A DNA stretch of 64,000 nucleotides, from contig JBMNGF010000005.1 in assembly GCA_050949745.1 (NCBI GenBank), positions 1 to 64,000 on the forward strand, given 5' to 3'. Position 1 is the stretch's first letter, and the number at the start of each line of letters is the position of its first letter. Positions 34,929 to 43,495 of this stretch are shown here, in pieces. The notes beneath the pieces are model-generated. The model saw only the letters and a program-made list of their open reading frames with translations, had not been told where the DNA came from and did not search any database. The stretch comes from Syntrophaceticus sp050949745. Lineage in GTDB: Bacteria; Bacillota; DSM-12270; Thermacetogeniales; Thermacetogeniaceae. A program made the position numbers and the translations under genes.

Positions 34929-36779
34929 ATGAGTAACTGTAAAGTGACTTTCTATCCTATGGACAAAGAGATCGAAATACCTGTTGGTACTCCTTTAAAA
35001 AAGGCTATGGACATTGCTGAACTGGATTTTGACTTTCCTTGTGGGGGAAGGGGAAGGTGCGGTAAGTGTCGAGTGCGGATTCAAAAAGGGGTTGTGCCTC
35101 CGTCTGATTCTGATTTTGATCACCTGGATGAAGAGGAGATAGAAGCCGGCTTTCGTTTGGCCTGTATTATAAATGTTGAGGATGATCTTGTCGTTGAGAT
35201 TCCATTGACAGGAACCGAGGGCCATAAAATTCTTGTTGATGCTGCTGAACGAGAGATGCAGTTAAAGCCTCATCTAAGCAAAATATATCGGGATGTGCCC
35301 CATCCCTCTATAGAAGATCAAAGGCCTGACTGGGATCGTCTGCGGAATGCCCTAAGTGATGGAAAGAGTGAGAGAAACTATAAAATATCCTATTCCGCCC
35401 TTCAAGCTGTGCCAGGAGTTTTGCGTGAAAAGAAGTTTACCTGTACTGCGGTTATTTCAGGAAATGAGCTAGTAGGTCTAGAGGCTGGAGACACTACAGA
35501 GAAGATGCTGGGAGTAGCCTTTGACATCGGCACTACTACTGTTGTAGGGTATCTTATGGATCTTCAGACAGGAGAACAACTGGGTGTTGCCTCTACTATG
35601 AACCCTCAAACCAAATACGGGGCAGATGTGATTTCCAGGATCACCTATGTTTCACAGGAAGCTGATGGTCTGCAGAGACTGCAAAAGGATATTGTAGAGG
35701 CCATAAATAAACTTATTGGTACGGTTGTGCAGGATGCAGGGTGTGTGAGAGAGGATGTTTATGCCCTCACAGTTGTGGGTAATTCCTGTATGCACCATCT
35801 ATTTCTCGGGCTTGATCCCAAACACATTGCTCTGGCTCCCTATGTGCCAGTAACAGGATTGCCGCAGGATGTAGATGCCCGAGAACTGGGAATCGAGATT
35901 AACCCCGCAGGGAAGGTTTATGTGCTGCCTAATATTGCTGGGTTTGTCGGTGCAGATACTGTGGGGGTTATTTTAGCCACTGAAATGGATCAGAGCAGTG
36001 AAATCAAGCTGGCCATCGACATTGGAACCAATGGAGAAATGGTACTGGGTACCAGAGACAGGCTGGTCGCCTGTTCTACCGCAGCAGGGCCGGCATTTGA
36101 AGGGGCGCAGATCAGCTGCGGAATGCGGGGGACAAATGGAGCTATTGATAGTGTACATTTAGGTGAAGATATCACTTACACCACTATCGGCGGTGGAAAA
36201 CCGCAGGGTATTTGTGGTTCAGGCTTGATCGATGTAATTTCGGTAATGCTTGCAGCAGGAATAATAGATAAAAGAGGGAAAATTCTTTCAGCTGATGAAC
36301 TGGCTGGCACCAAAGGGGAAAGGTTTGCCGACCGTATTGTAAGACATGAGGACATGAACTGTTTCCTTCTTGCTGGAGCAGAAGAATCTGCTCAAGGCAA
36401 ACCATTGTTCATTACACAGAAGGATGTGCGGGAATTTCAGCTAGCTAAGGGGGCAGTCGCTACAGGTGTCAATATACTGATGAAAGAATTCGGCATTGAA
36501 CCAGAGGATATTGATGAGGTCATCCTTGCTGGGGCTTTCGGGAATTATCTGGATAAGCACAGCGCTTGTGCTGTAGGTTTAATTCCCTCTTGTCTTGAAG
36601 AGCAGGTAAAACCTGTGGGTAATGCTGCCGGTACCGGGGCGAAGGTGGCACTCCTTTCAGCTCAGGAGTATAGAAGGGCTGCACATATCACCAGTTTTGT
36701 GGAATATGTGGAACTTGCTTCTTCTCCTAATTTCACAGAAGTATTCGCTCAGGCGCTTATGTTTCCTGTTGAAGATTAA
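34929..36779 (+). CDS. Corrinoid-protein reductive activase (RACE, DUF4445)
   Basis: 616 residues. N-terminal 2Fe-2S ferredoxin domain with C38, C44, C47 (PCGGRGRCGKC) and C79, then a linker, then an ASKHA-type ATPase: VAFDIGTTTVVGYL near 197, VVGNSCMHHLFLG near 285 and DIGTNGEMVLG near 362. Such proteins use ATP to reduce Co(II) corrinoids to Co(I) for methyl transfer. No corrinoid protein is adjacent, so its client is unknown. Start ATG after AAGGAGG. Confidence 0.9.
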   Translation: MSNCKVTFYPMDKEIEIPVGTPLKKAMDIAELDFDFPCGGRGRCGKCRVRIQKGVVPPSDSDFDHLDEEEIEAGFRLACIINVEDDLVVEIPLTGTEGHKILVDAAEREMQLKPHLSKIYRDVPHPSIEDQRPDWDRLRNALSDGKSERNYKISYSALQAVPGVLREKKFTCTAVISGNELVGLEAGDTTEKMLGVAFDIGTTTVVGYLMDLQTGEQLGVASTMNPQTKYGADVISRITYVSQEADGLQRLQKDIVEAINKLIGTVVQDAGCVREDVYALTVVGNSCMHHLFLGLDPKHIALAPYVPVTGLPQDVDARELGIEINPAGKVYVLPNIAGFVGADTVGVILATEMDQSSEIKLAIDIGTNGEMVLGTRDRLVACSTAAGPAFEGAQISCGMRGTNGAIDSVHLGEDITYTTIGGGKPQGICGSGLIDVISVMLAAGIIDKRGKILSADELAGTKGERFADRIVRHEDMNCFLLAGAEESAQGKPLFITQKDVREFQLAKGAVATGVNILMKEFGIEPEDIDEVILAGAFGNYLDKHSACAVGLIPSCLEEQVKPVGNAAGTGAKVALLSAQEYRRAAHITSFVEYVELASSPNFTEVFAQALMFPVED

Positions 36780-36813
36780 CAGCGTTTCTGAGCTCAATAT
36801 TAATGAATGATTG

Positions 36814-36845
36814 AAAAGCTCCGGGTTATCTCCGGGGCTTTTTAC
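36814..36845 (+). terminator. Terminator after the RACE gene
   Basis: AAAAGCTCCGG (36814-36824) with CCGGGGCTTTT (36832-36842), one U-G pair, then T-rich sequence. Confidence 0.85.
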
Positions 36846-37224
36846 AAATTTAATATAATGAGCTATGACTATCCCTGCGCCTTCTACTGCCTCAGCAACA
36901 TCAGTTGTATCACGGTCAAAGGTTGCTTGATCAGTACGATGAAAACCATAGAGATTAAGCTGATCACCATAGAATTTGATACCCTTTTCTCCGGGCAATT
37001 GGGCGGGTTCAAGGCTCAGGGTAGAGAAACAATTACCGGTGATAAACGGTGATTAATAATGGTGATTGCAGGAGGTATAAAACTTTTGTCGAATATCCCA
37101 TAGAAGTAATAGTGACAATAAGCTCAAGAAGGCAGGTGAGAGCCTGTGTTTTCTCTTCCCTGGTGCTAGACAGCAGTTATAGACATTATCTAACTTATGG
37201 GGAGTCTTAGAAACCAGGCGAAAA
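36846..37224. other. Intergenic region before folC, nothing firm
   Basis: About 380 bases with no supported gene. Short frames on both strands exist but lack family likeness or ribosome sites. A GGTGATxAAxxxGGTGATTAATAATGGTGATTG run near 37038-37066 is a small imperfect tandem repeat. The folC promoter is probably in 37080-37200. Confidence 0.4.
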
Positions 37225-38520
37225 GTGAACTATCAGGAAGCACTTGATTTTTTAACTGATCTTACAAAATTCGGGGTTAATTTCGGGTTGGGTAGGATTG
37301 AGTATCTATTGTCTCTGCTGGGCAACCCTGAGCGTTCTCTGCGGGTGATCCATGTAGGGGGTACCAATGGCAAGGGATCCATCGCTATCATGGCAGCCAG
37401 AATCCTGGAAGAAGCAGGCTATAGGGTGGGGCTATTTAGCTCTCCCCATCTTCACTCCTATACCGAGCGATATCTGATCAATCGCCAGCCGATTACAGAG
37501 GAACGATTTGCGGCTTTAATGGAACGGCTTAAACCTATAATAGCGCAAATGGTGGCTGAGGGGCATGAGCATCCCACTGAATTCGAGGTATGCACAGCCC
37601 TATGTTTTCTTTATTTCTATGAAGAGCAAGTGGATTTCTTGATCTTAGAGGTAGGGATGGGGGGGCTCATCGATTCGACAAATGTGGTACAGAAACCTCT
37701 TGTATCAGTGATCACTAACGTCACATTTGATCATATGGATTACCTGGGGAAATCGATCACTGAGATTGCATCTGTGAAAGCAGGGATTATCAAAGAAGGC
37801 GGCCATGTGGTGACCGCTGCCTGGTATCAGGAAGCCCTTAAGGTAATAGAGGACCACTGCCAGGAAAGGGAGGCGTCCCTTCTGGAGGTAGGAAAGGATA
37901 TTAAATGGGAATTAAATGAGGCCACAGCGGCTAAAACATCCTTTAATCTAAAAACCCCCTGGGGCGTTTATCGCGATCTTTGGGTTCCCTTGGCTGGTTC
38001 GCATCAGGCTGTGAATGCAGCTACCACTCTGGGAGCAATAGAGTTCTTGCGCCATGAGCACAAGATTGCCATCACAGATGACCAAATCCGTACTGGGTTT
38101 GCACTGAGTGCTTGGCCGGCTCGCTTAGAACTGCTGCAAGAAAACCCCCAGGTCATGATCGATGTATCTCATAATTATGATGGTGCTCGCACTTTGAGCG
38201 CCGCTTTGAAGGAGATCTATCAATACCGCAATCTGATTCTGGTGCTGGGGATGCTGGGGGATAAAGAGAGAGAAAAGGTGGTGGCTGAGCTCGCCCCTCT
38301 GGCATCGATGGTGATCATCACTAAGCCTTTGAGTCCCCGGGCGGGGGATTGGGAAGGCTTAGCTGATGAAGCAAGCAAGTATGTGGATAGGGTCTATGTA
38401 ATTGAGGAAATATCTGATGCTGTGACTGCAGCCATTAAGGATGCTGGTGATGATGATCTGGTCTGTATTACCGGTTCTTTTTACATGGTGGCAAGTGCCA
38501 GGGAGTTTTTGTTAAATTAG
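37225..38520 (+). CDS. folC: Bifunctional folylpolyglutamate synthase / dihydrofolate synthase
   Basis: 431-residue Mur-ligase-type enzyme adding glutamate to folates. P-loop VGGTNGKGSIAIMAA near residue 43; SSPHLHSYTER near 73 (folate loop); FLILEVGMGGLIDSTNVV near 140; NVTFDHMDYLG near 165; AWPARLELL and DVSHNYDGA in the C-terminal domain. GTG start with only a weak ribosome site (AGGCG). Stands alone before rex. Confidence 0.93.
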   Translation: MNYQEALDFLTDLTKFGVNFGLGRIEYLLSLLGNPERSLRVIHVGGTNGKGSIAIMAARILEEAGYRVGLFSSPHLHSYTERYLINRQPITEERFAALMERLKPIIAQMVAEGHEHPTEFEVCTALCFLYFYEEQVDFLILEVGMGGLIDSTNVVQKPLVSVITNVTFDHMDYLGKSITEIASVKAGIIKEGGHVVTAAWYQEALKVIEDHCQEREASLLEVGKDIKWELNEATAAKTSFNLKTPWGVYRDLWVPLAGSHQAVNAATTLGAIEFLRHEHKIAITDDQIRTGFALSAWPARLELLQENPQVMIDVSHNYDGARTLSAALKEIYQYRNLILVLGMLGDKEREKVVAELAPLASMVIITKPLSPRAGDWEGLADEASKYVDRVYVIEEISDAVTAAIKDAGDDDLVCITGSFYMVASAREFLLN

Positions 38521-38696
38521 GGGGCAGTTGTTCTTATATGGTTGGATAATTATATTAATCAACTAATAGATACTAGACAAGTGGGAGGTGTCCAACTTGG
38601 GTTCCTTTGTTCGGTATATAGGGGGCGAGTTTAGGGCTGCATTTTCTCTGGACTGTATAGGAGTTTTGAAAAATGCGGTGGAGGGAAACCAAGGTT

Positions 38697-39332
38697 ATGA
38701 TGAAATCAAATAAAATACCAGAAGCAACTATAATGCGTTTGACGGTCTACTCAAGGTATATAGAACACCTTCAACAAAAGGATGTCGCCACTGTCTCATC
38801 GGGTGCTATCGCAGAGGGAGCAGGGGTAAGTCCGGCTCAGGTGCGCAAGGACCTGGCCTATTTTGGCGAATTCGGCACCCGAGGTGTGGGTTATAGTGTG
38901 GATGAACTCTGTGGGCATATTCGGCGTATCTTGGGCTTAAACCAGGAATGGCCTACAGTCTTGGTGGGGGCCGGTAAACTGGGGTCAGCCCTAGCTCTTT
39001 ACGAGGGGTTTAATATGCGCGGGTTCCACATTGTAGGGGTTTTTGATGTGGAACCAGAACCGATCGGCAATCGTTTTGGCAGTATTAAAGTGCTGCCTAT
39101 GGAAGAGCTGGAAGGGGTAATCGAAAAGGAACATGTGCAAATAGGTATCATTACTGTGCCTGCTGCTGCTGCTCAGGAGGTTGGTGAGCGTTTGGTAAAG
39201 GCTGGAGTGAAAGCTATTTTAAATTTCTCTCCTTATGTTCTCAATCTCCCAGAAGATATCATTGTGCGTCATGTAGATTTTTCTTTACACCTCGAAGTGC
39301 TTACCTTTAACCTTACTCATGGGAGAAAATGA
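38697..39332 (+). CDS. rex: Redox-sensing transcriptional repressor Rex
   Basis: 211 residues. N-terminal winged helix with GAGVSPAQVRKDLAYFGEFG (about 40-60), then a Rossmann domain VLVGAGKLGSALALY near 88 that binds NADH/NAD+. Rex represses fermentation and respiration genes when NAD+ is high. In-frame starts exist at 38673, 38697 and 38700; GGAGGG at 38680-38685 favours the pair at 38697/38700. Rex targets were not identified in the window. Confidence 0.93.
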   Translation: MMKSNKIPEATIMRLTVYSRYIEHLQQKDVATVSSGAIAEGAGVSPAQVRKDLAYFGEFGTRGVGYSVDELCGHIRRILGLNQEWPTVLVGAGKLGSALALYEGFNMRGFHIVGVFDVEPEPIGNRFGSIKVLPMEELEGVIEKEHVQIGIITVPAAAAQEVGERLVKAGVKAILNFSPYVLNLPEDIIVRHVDFSLHLEVLTFNLTHGRK

Positions 39333-39482
39333 TTTTTGTCATGAATAATTGTCTGGGATCATATACCATTAATAATGATAATTGGTATATCTACAATAGA
39401 GTGCTATCTTGTGTTACGACAGTTAAAATGGTAGACTAAAAGAAAAATAACAAAAGCCCCATTTTTCTAGAATAGGTGAGTT

Positions 39483-39740
39483 ATGATGAAGGGGAGTTAT
39501 CGCAGTCCCTGGTTGCTGGTTATCCTGTTGCTAATAGGTGGCATCCTAGGGAGTTTGCTCGGGGATGTCTTCAGCGGGATTCCTGCCCTGCAAGTACTGG
39601 CTACTGCAAGGAGCATAGGGCTGCCGCAGACGACCCTCAATCTGGATATATTTACTTTGACTCTGGGATTTACCATTAAGATCAATTTTTTCGGGGTGTT
39701 AGGTTTTATTTTGGCCTTTTTAATTTACCGTCGACTATAA
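39483..39740 (+). CDS. DUF4321 small membrane protein
   Basis: 85 residues with two hydrophobic helices (about 10-28 and 66-83) around an amphipathic middle. A protein of this size and pattern regularly precedes maf-radC-mreB in Clostridia and is annotated DUF4321; role unknown. AGGTGAG lies before the ATG. Confidence 0.7.
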   Translation: MMKGSYRSPWLLVILLLIGGILGSLLGDVFSGIPALQVLATARSIGLPQTTLNLDIFTLTLGFTIKINFFGVLGFILAFLIYRRL

Positions 39741-39753
39741 GAGGACTGGTTTT

Positions 39754-40356
39754 ATGCAGCAAATCATTCTGGCATCAGCTTCTCCACGCAGGGAATATCT
39801 ACTAAAACAGATTGGCCTTGATTTTCAAGTGGTCCCTAGTTGTGTGGAAGAGGTTGTTGATCCTGACTTAGAGCCCCAGGAAAGTGTTCTGGAGCTGGCA
39901 AACCTGAAGGCGTGTTCTGTTTCTAATTGTTATCCGGAAGCTATTGTTTTGGGGGCAGATACTGCTGTTTGTTGTGAAGGGCAGGTTTTGGGAAAACCGC
40001 GGGATGAGAATGATGCTTATATGATGCTTAAGTTTTTATCTGGCCGTACTCATGAAGTGCTCAGCGGTCTGATACTATGTCAGGAGATCCGGAAACTGAC
40101 CAGGGGAGAAGTTGTAAGTACTAAAGTTCGTTTTCGTGAATTAAATGACGAAGAAATCGCAGGCTATATTTCCACCGGGGAACCTTTGGACAAGGCGGGT
40201 GCCTATGGAATCCAGGGTTTCGGGGCTCTTCTCGTTGAAGAGATAAAGGGTTGTTATTTCAATGTAGTAGGGCTTCCCTTGAGCAGACTTCCGAAAATGT
40301 TCAGGGAGTTTGGAGTGGAACTATTATGTCGGAGGAGGAATATCGCCTCACCATAA
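39754..40356 (+). CDS. maf: Maf-family nucleoside triphosphate pyrophosphatase
   Basis: 200 residues. ILASASPRREYLLKQIG at the N-terminus, then VLGADTAVCCEG near 69 and GKPRDENDAYMML near 84, and YGIQGFGALLVEEIKG near 150 are the signature segments. Hydrolyses non-canonical or modified pyrimidine nucleotides (dTTP/UTP type in the usual YhdE subgroup) and is linked to septum control. Overlaps radC by 31 bases. Confidence 0.92.
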   Translation: MQQIILASASPRREYLLKQIGLDFQVVPSCVEEVVDPDLEPQESVLELANLKACSVSNCYPEAIVLGADTAVCCEGQVLGKPRDENDAYMMLKFLSGRTHEVLSGLILCQEIRKLTRGEVVSTKVRFRELNDEEIAGYISTGEPLDKAGAYGIQGFGALLVEEIKGCYFNVVGLPLSRLPKMFREFGVELLCRRRNIASP

Positions 40357-41021
40357 AAAATATGCCTGAAGATTTAAGGCCGCGGGAGAGGTTGAGGGAA
40401 GCGGGTCCAGGAGCACTTTCCACAGCAGAACTGCTTGCTATTATTCTGGGCACCGGAGTGAAGGAAGAATCTGCTATTCAGCTGGCACATCGTATTTTGC
40501 TAGATCCTCGCGGACTGCGTTTTTTGGCGGAAGCGACCTTTGATGAATTATGTCAGATCAAGGGAGTGGGATTAGCCAAGGCTGCTCAGATCAAGGCTGC
40601 CTTGGAGTTAGGGAAGCGTTTTGCTTGTCTTGAACCGGATCTGAAGCCTGTGATTCATACTCCGGATGAAGCCAGCAGCCTGGTCATGGAAGAGATGTGC
40701 TATCTTGATCGGGAGCATTTCCGGGTGATGCTGCTGAACACTAAAAATAGGGTGCTGGGGCTGGAAACAGTGTCTATAGGCAGTCTTAATGCATCTCTTG
40801 TACACCCTAGAGAGGTTTTTAAAAAAGCGATCCAGAGAAGTGCTGCAGCTATTATCCTGATGCACAACCATCCCAGTGGTGACCCGTCCCCGAGTCCAGA
40901 GGATTTACAGATAACAGATCGGTTGTGTGAGGCAGGAAGAGTGATGGGTATAGAAATTCTTGATCATATTATCATCGGGGATCATGTATATGCCAGTTTT
41001 AAAGAAAAAGGTTTGATCTGA
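40326..41021 (+). CDS. radC: RadC/JAB-domain protein
   Basis: 231 residues: helix-hairpin-helix region (IKGVGLAKAAQIKAALELG near 75) and a JAB metalloprotease-like fold with HNHPSGDPSPS near 178. Despite its name, a repair role is not supported in well-studied species. ATG 40326, inside the end of maf, has GGAG 11 bases upstream; the open frame starts further back at 40251. Conserved neighbour of mreB. Confidence 0.9.
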   Translation: MSEEEYRLTIKNMPEDLRPRERLREAGPGALSTAELLAIILGTGVKEESAIQLAHRILLDPRGLRFLAEATFDELCQIKGVGLAKAAQIKAALELGKRFACLEPDLKPVIHTPDEASSLVMEEMCYLDREHFRVMLLNTKNRVLGLETVSIGSLNASLVHPREVFKKAIQRSAAAIILMHNHPSGDPSPSPEDLQITDRLCEAGRVMGIEILDHIIIGDHVYASFKEKGLI

Positions 41022-41055
41022 TTATATTTGGAATACATAGGAAGGGGATAATAAC

Positions 41056-42075
41056 GTGTTATTAGTAAAAGATCTAGGGATCGACTTGGGCACTGCAAAC
41101 ACACTGGTACACCACAAGGGAAAAGGTATTATTCTTATGGAACCCTCTGTTGTGGCTATCCGCATAGATACAGGGGAAATATTAGCGGTTGGCGAGGAAG
41201 CCAAGAAGATGATCGGGCGCACACCTGGTAATATCATTGCTATCAGGCCAATGAAAGATGGGGTTATCGCAGATTTCGATGTTACTCAGAGTATGCTGCG
41301 TTATTTTATCGGACGGGCTATGGAAAAGCGCAATCCCCTGGTTCGCCCGAGAGTAGTTGTCAGCACTCCTTCAGGTGTAACCGCAGTTGAGGAAAGAGCT
41401 GTCAAGGAAGCTGCTCTGCAGGCTGGAGCCAAAGAAGCCTTCCTTATTGAAGAGCCAATGGCTGCTGCAATTGGAGCGGGGCTGCCGGTTGATGAACCTA
41501 CAGGGAATATGATTGTTGATATCGGAGGGGGAACTACTGAGGTAGCGGTGATTTCTCTGGGTGGAATCGTGACCAGCAAATCGATCCGGGTTGCCGGTGA
41601 TAATATGGATGATGCTATCGTACAGCATATTAAACGAGTGTACAATCTTATGATTGGTGAAAGAACTGCCGAAGATATCAAGATCAAAATCGGTTCCGCT
41701 CTTTGGAATGAAGAACACGAAACATATCAGGTGCGGGGACGTGATCTGGTAACAGGTCTCCCTAAAACTGTGGAAATAACATCAGAAGAGATCTACAATG
41801 CTCTACAGGAGACGATAATCAGTATAGTAGATGCTATCAAGGTTTGTCTGGAAAAAACGCCTCCAGAACTATCTGCTGATATTATGGACCGCGGTATCGT
41901 TTTAGCGGGAGGCGGAGGGCTGCTTCGCAATTTAGATCAACTTGTAAGTCAACAAACAGGGATTCCGGTGTTGATTGCAGAGGAGCCCCTATATGCAGTT
42001 GCTCTTGGAACAGGAAAATCATTGGAAAACATCAATCTATTAAAACGTGTAATGGCGGCAAGGGCTGCCCGTTAG
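41056..42075 (+). CDS. mreB: Rod-shape-determining actin MreB
   Basis: 339-residue bacterial actin. Phosphate 1 LGIDLGTANTLVH at the N-terminus, phosphate 2 MIVDIGGGTTEVAVIS near 155, adenosine motif GIVLAGGGGLLRNLD near 281. GTG start after AAGGGG. First gene of mreBCD, which organises lateral wall synthesis with the PBP2 and RodA encoded downstream. Confidence 0.96.
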   Translation: MLLVKDLGIDLGTANTLVHHKGKGIILMEPSVVAIRIDTGEILAVGEEAKKMIGRTPGNIIAIRPMKDGVIADFDVTQSMLRYFIGRAMEKRNPLVRPRVVVSTPSGVTAVEERAVKEAALQAGAKEAFLIEEPMAAAIGAGLPVDEPTGNMIVDIGGGTTEVAVISLGGIVTSKSIRVAGDNMDDAIVQHIKRVYNLMIGERTAEDIKIKIGSALWNEEHETYQVRGRDLVTGLPKTVEITSEEIYNALQETIISIVDAIKVCLEKTPPELSADIMDRGIVLAGGGGLLRNLDQLVSQQTGIPVLIAEEPLYAVALGTGKSLENINLLKRVMAARAAR

Positions 42076-42086
42076 GGTGATATTAT

Positions 42087-42905
42087 TTGAAACGGCGTTT
42101 ACCGTTTTATAAAAGAATTGCGGTGCTCCTGGTTATAGCGGTGCTCTGCATTGCTATGGCGCGCTTCTCCTCCAATTTTACAGGGGGTATTCTTCTTAAT
42201 GAACTGCTAGCACCGGTACAGGGTGGTGTCATGAATGCCTGGCAGCGGGTTGGTGGTATCTACAATACCATTGCAGAGACGCAGCAGATCAGAAATGAGA
42301 ATGATGTCTTGCGGGATCAGGTCAGGGAACTGACATTGGAGAATACCCGCTTGCGTGAATACTCCTTAGAGAATAAGAGATTGCGGGAATTGCTCGATTT
42401 TAAAGAGCGCTATGAAGAGGACTATACCTTGCTCGGGGCCAGAATAATCAGCCGTGCACCTAATGCAATGTCTAACACATTAGTTGTTGACCGGGGTAGT
42501 CAGGATGGGGTTAAAAAGAACATGGTTGCTGTATCCCATGAAGGTTTAGTGGGCAAGGTGGTTGCTGTCGGTCCCAGTACTGCAGAAATCCTGCTTATTC
42601 TGGATCGGGAAGGAGCCGCAGGAGCATCGATACAGGATACTCGAACACCGGGGGTTGTTGAGGGGACAGAAGATGGACATGGACTTTTGAGAATGGTTTC
42701 CCTACCCTATGATGCACAACTCCGAAAGGGTGAGACTGTTGTTACCTCAGGGATGGGAGGTATTTATCCACCAGGGTTGCCCATCGGAAAAATAACGGAA
42801 ATTGAGGACAGCGGAATCAATATGTTCGCTTTGGTAGAACCCTTCGTAGATTTTAGCTATCTGGAGGAAATCTTTCTCATTACTGAGTCAAAACAACAGC
42901 AGTAA
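42087..42905 (+). CDS. mreC: Rod-shape-determining protein MreC
   Basis: 272 residues: signal anchor at about 8-26, a coiled coil (QQIRNENDVLRDQVRELTLE and following, about 66-110) and two beta domains (VSHEGLVGKVVAV near 148, TSGMGGIYPPGLPIGKI near 220). Links MreB to periplasmic wall enzymes. TTG start 11 bases after mreB's stop. Confidence 0.92.
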   Translation: MKRRLPFYKRIAVLLVIAVLCIAMARFSSNFTGGILLNELLAPVQGGVMNAWQRVGGIYNTIAETQQIRNENDVLRDQVRELTLENTRLREYSLENKRLRELLDFKERYEEDYTLLGARIISRAPNAMSNTLVVDRGSQDGVKKNMVAVSHEGLVGKVVAVGPSTAEILLILDREGAAGASIQDTRTPGVVEGTEDGHGLLRMVSLPYDAQLRKGETVVTSGMGGIYPPGLPIGKITEIEDSGINMFALVEPFVDFSYLEEIFLITESKQQQ

Positions 42906-42958
42906 TTATATTAAGCTTTTCTAACATAATCGTCATTAAGGTGGGGGATAGGAGTATT

Positions 42959-43489
42959 ATGCAGAGCGGATTTTGGCGCAACTTTCTGGTCGTTTTTTCT
43001 TTTTTTGTGGCCTTAATATTACAGACAACCCTCTTTCCCCTTATGCAATATAAAGGTGCTATGCCTGATCTATTATTAATATTGGTTGTTTTCACAGCCT
43101 TTTTCAGCAATGCTGCTGTTGGTGGCTCAGTTGGTTTTATAGTTGGCTTCATGCAGGATCTGATTATTTCTCGCTACTTGGGCCTCTATGCTTTGAGTGC
43201 CTTTCTGACGGGATACATTGTGGGGAAACTGGAAAATAAGTTTTTTAAAGAGAATCCTCTTGTTTGTATATTGATCGTTTTTATAAGCACTTATTTCTAT
43301 AATTTTGTCTATTTTATAGGGCGGGGATTGTGTGGTTCCCTTCCCTTATCATTTATGCAAATGGCTGAAATCACTTTTATAGAAGCCGTTTATAATATTG
43401 TTCTCACCTTTTTATTTTATTATCCCTTGATGCGGCTTTTTTATAAGAAACCTAAGGCTGATGACTATCGAAAAAGTTTATATAGGTGA
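42959..43489 (+). CDS. mreD: Rod-shape-determining protein MreD
   Basis: 176 residues with five to six hydrophobic helices and the conserved MPDLLLILVVFTAF and SRYLGLYALSAFLTGYIVG segments. ATG 42959 has TAGGAG nearby; the frame opens at 42941. Next gene starts seven bases after its stop. Confidence 0.88.
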   Translation: MQSGFWRNFLVVFSFFVALILQTTLFPLMQYKGAMPDLLLILVVFTAFFSNAAVGGSVGFIVGFMQDLIISRYLGLYALSAFLTGYIVGKLENKFFKENPLVCILIVFISTYFYNFVYFIGRGLCGSLPLSFMQMAEITFIEAVYNIVLTFLFYYPLMRLFYKKPKADDYRKSLYR

Positions 43490-43495
43490 TTGTAA

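Noticed and set aside
36657..36998. Minus-strand frame of 113 codons after the RACE gene
   Set aside because: It runs through the terminator hairpin and into the end of the RACE gene, has no ribosome site and no family likeness.
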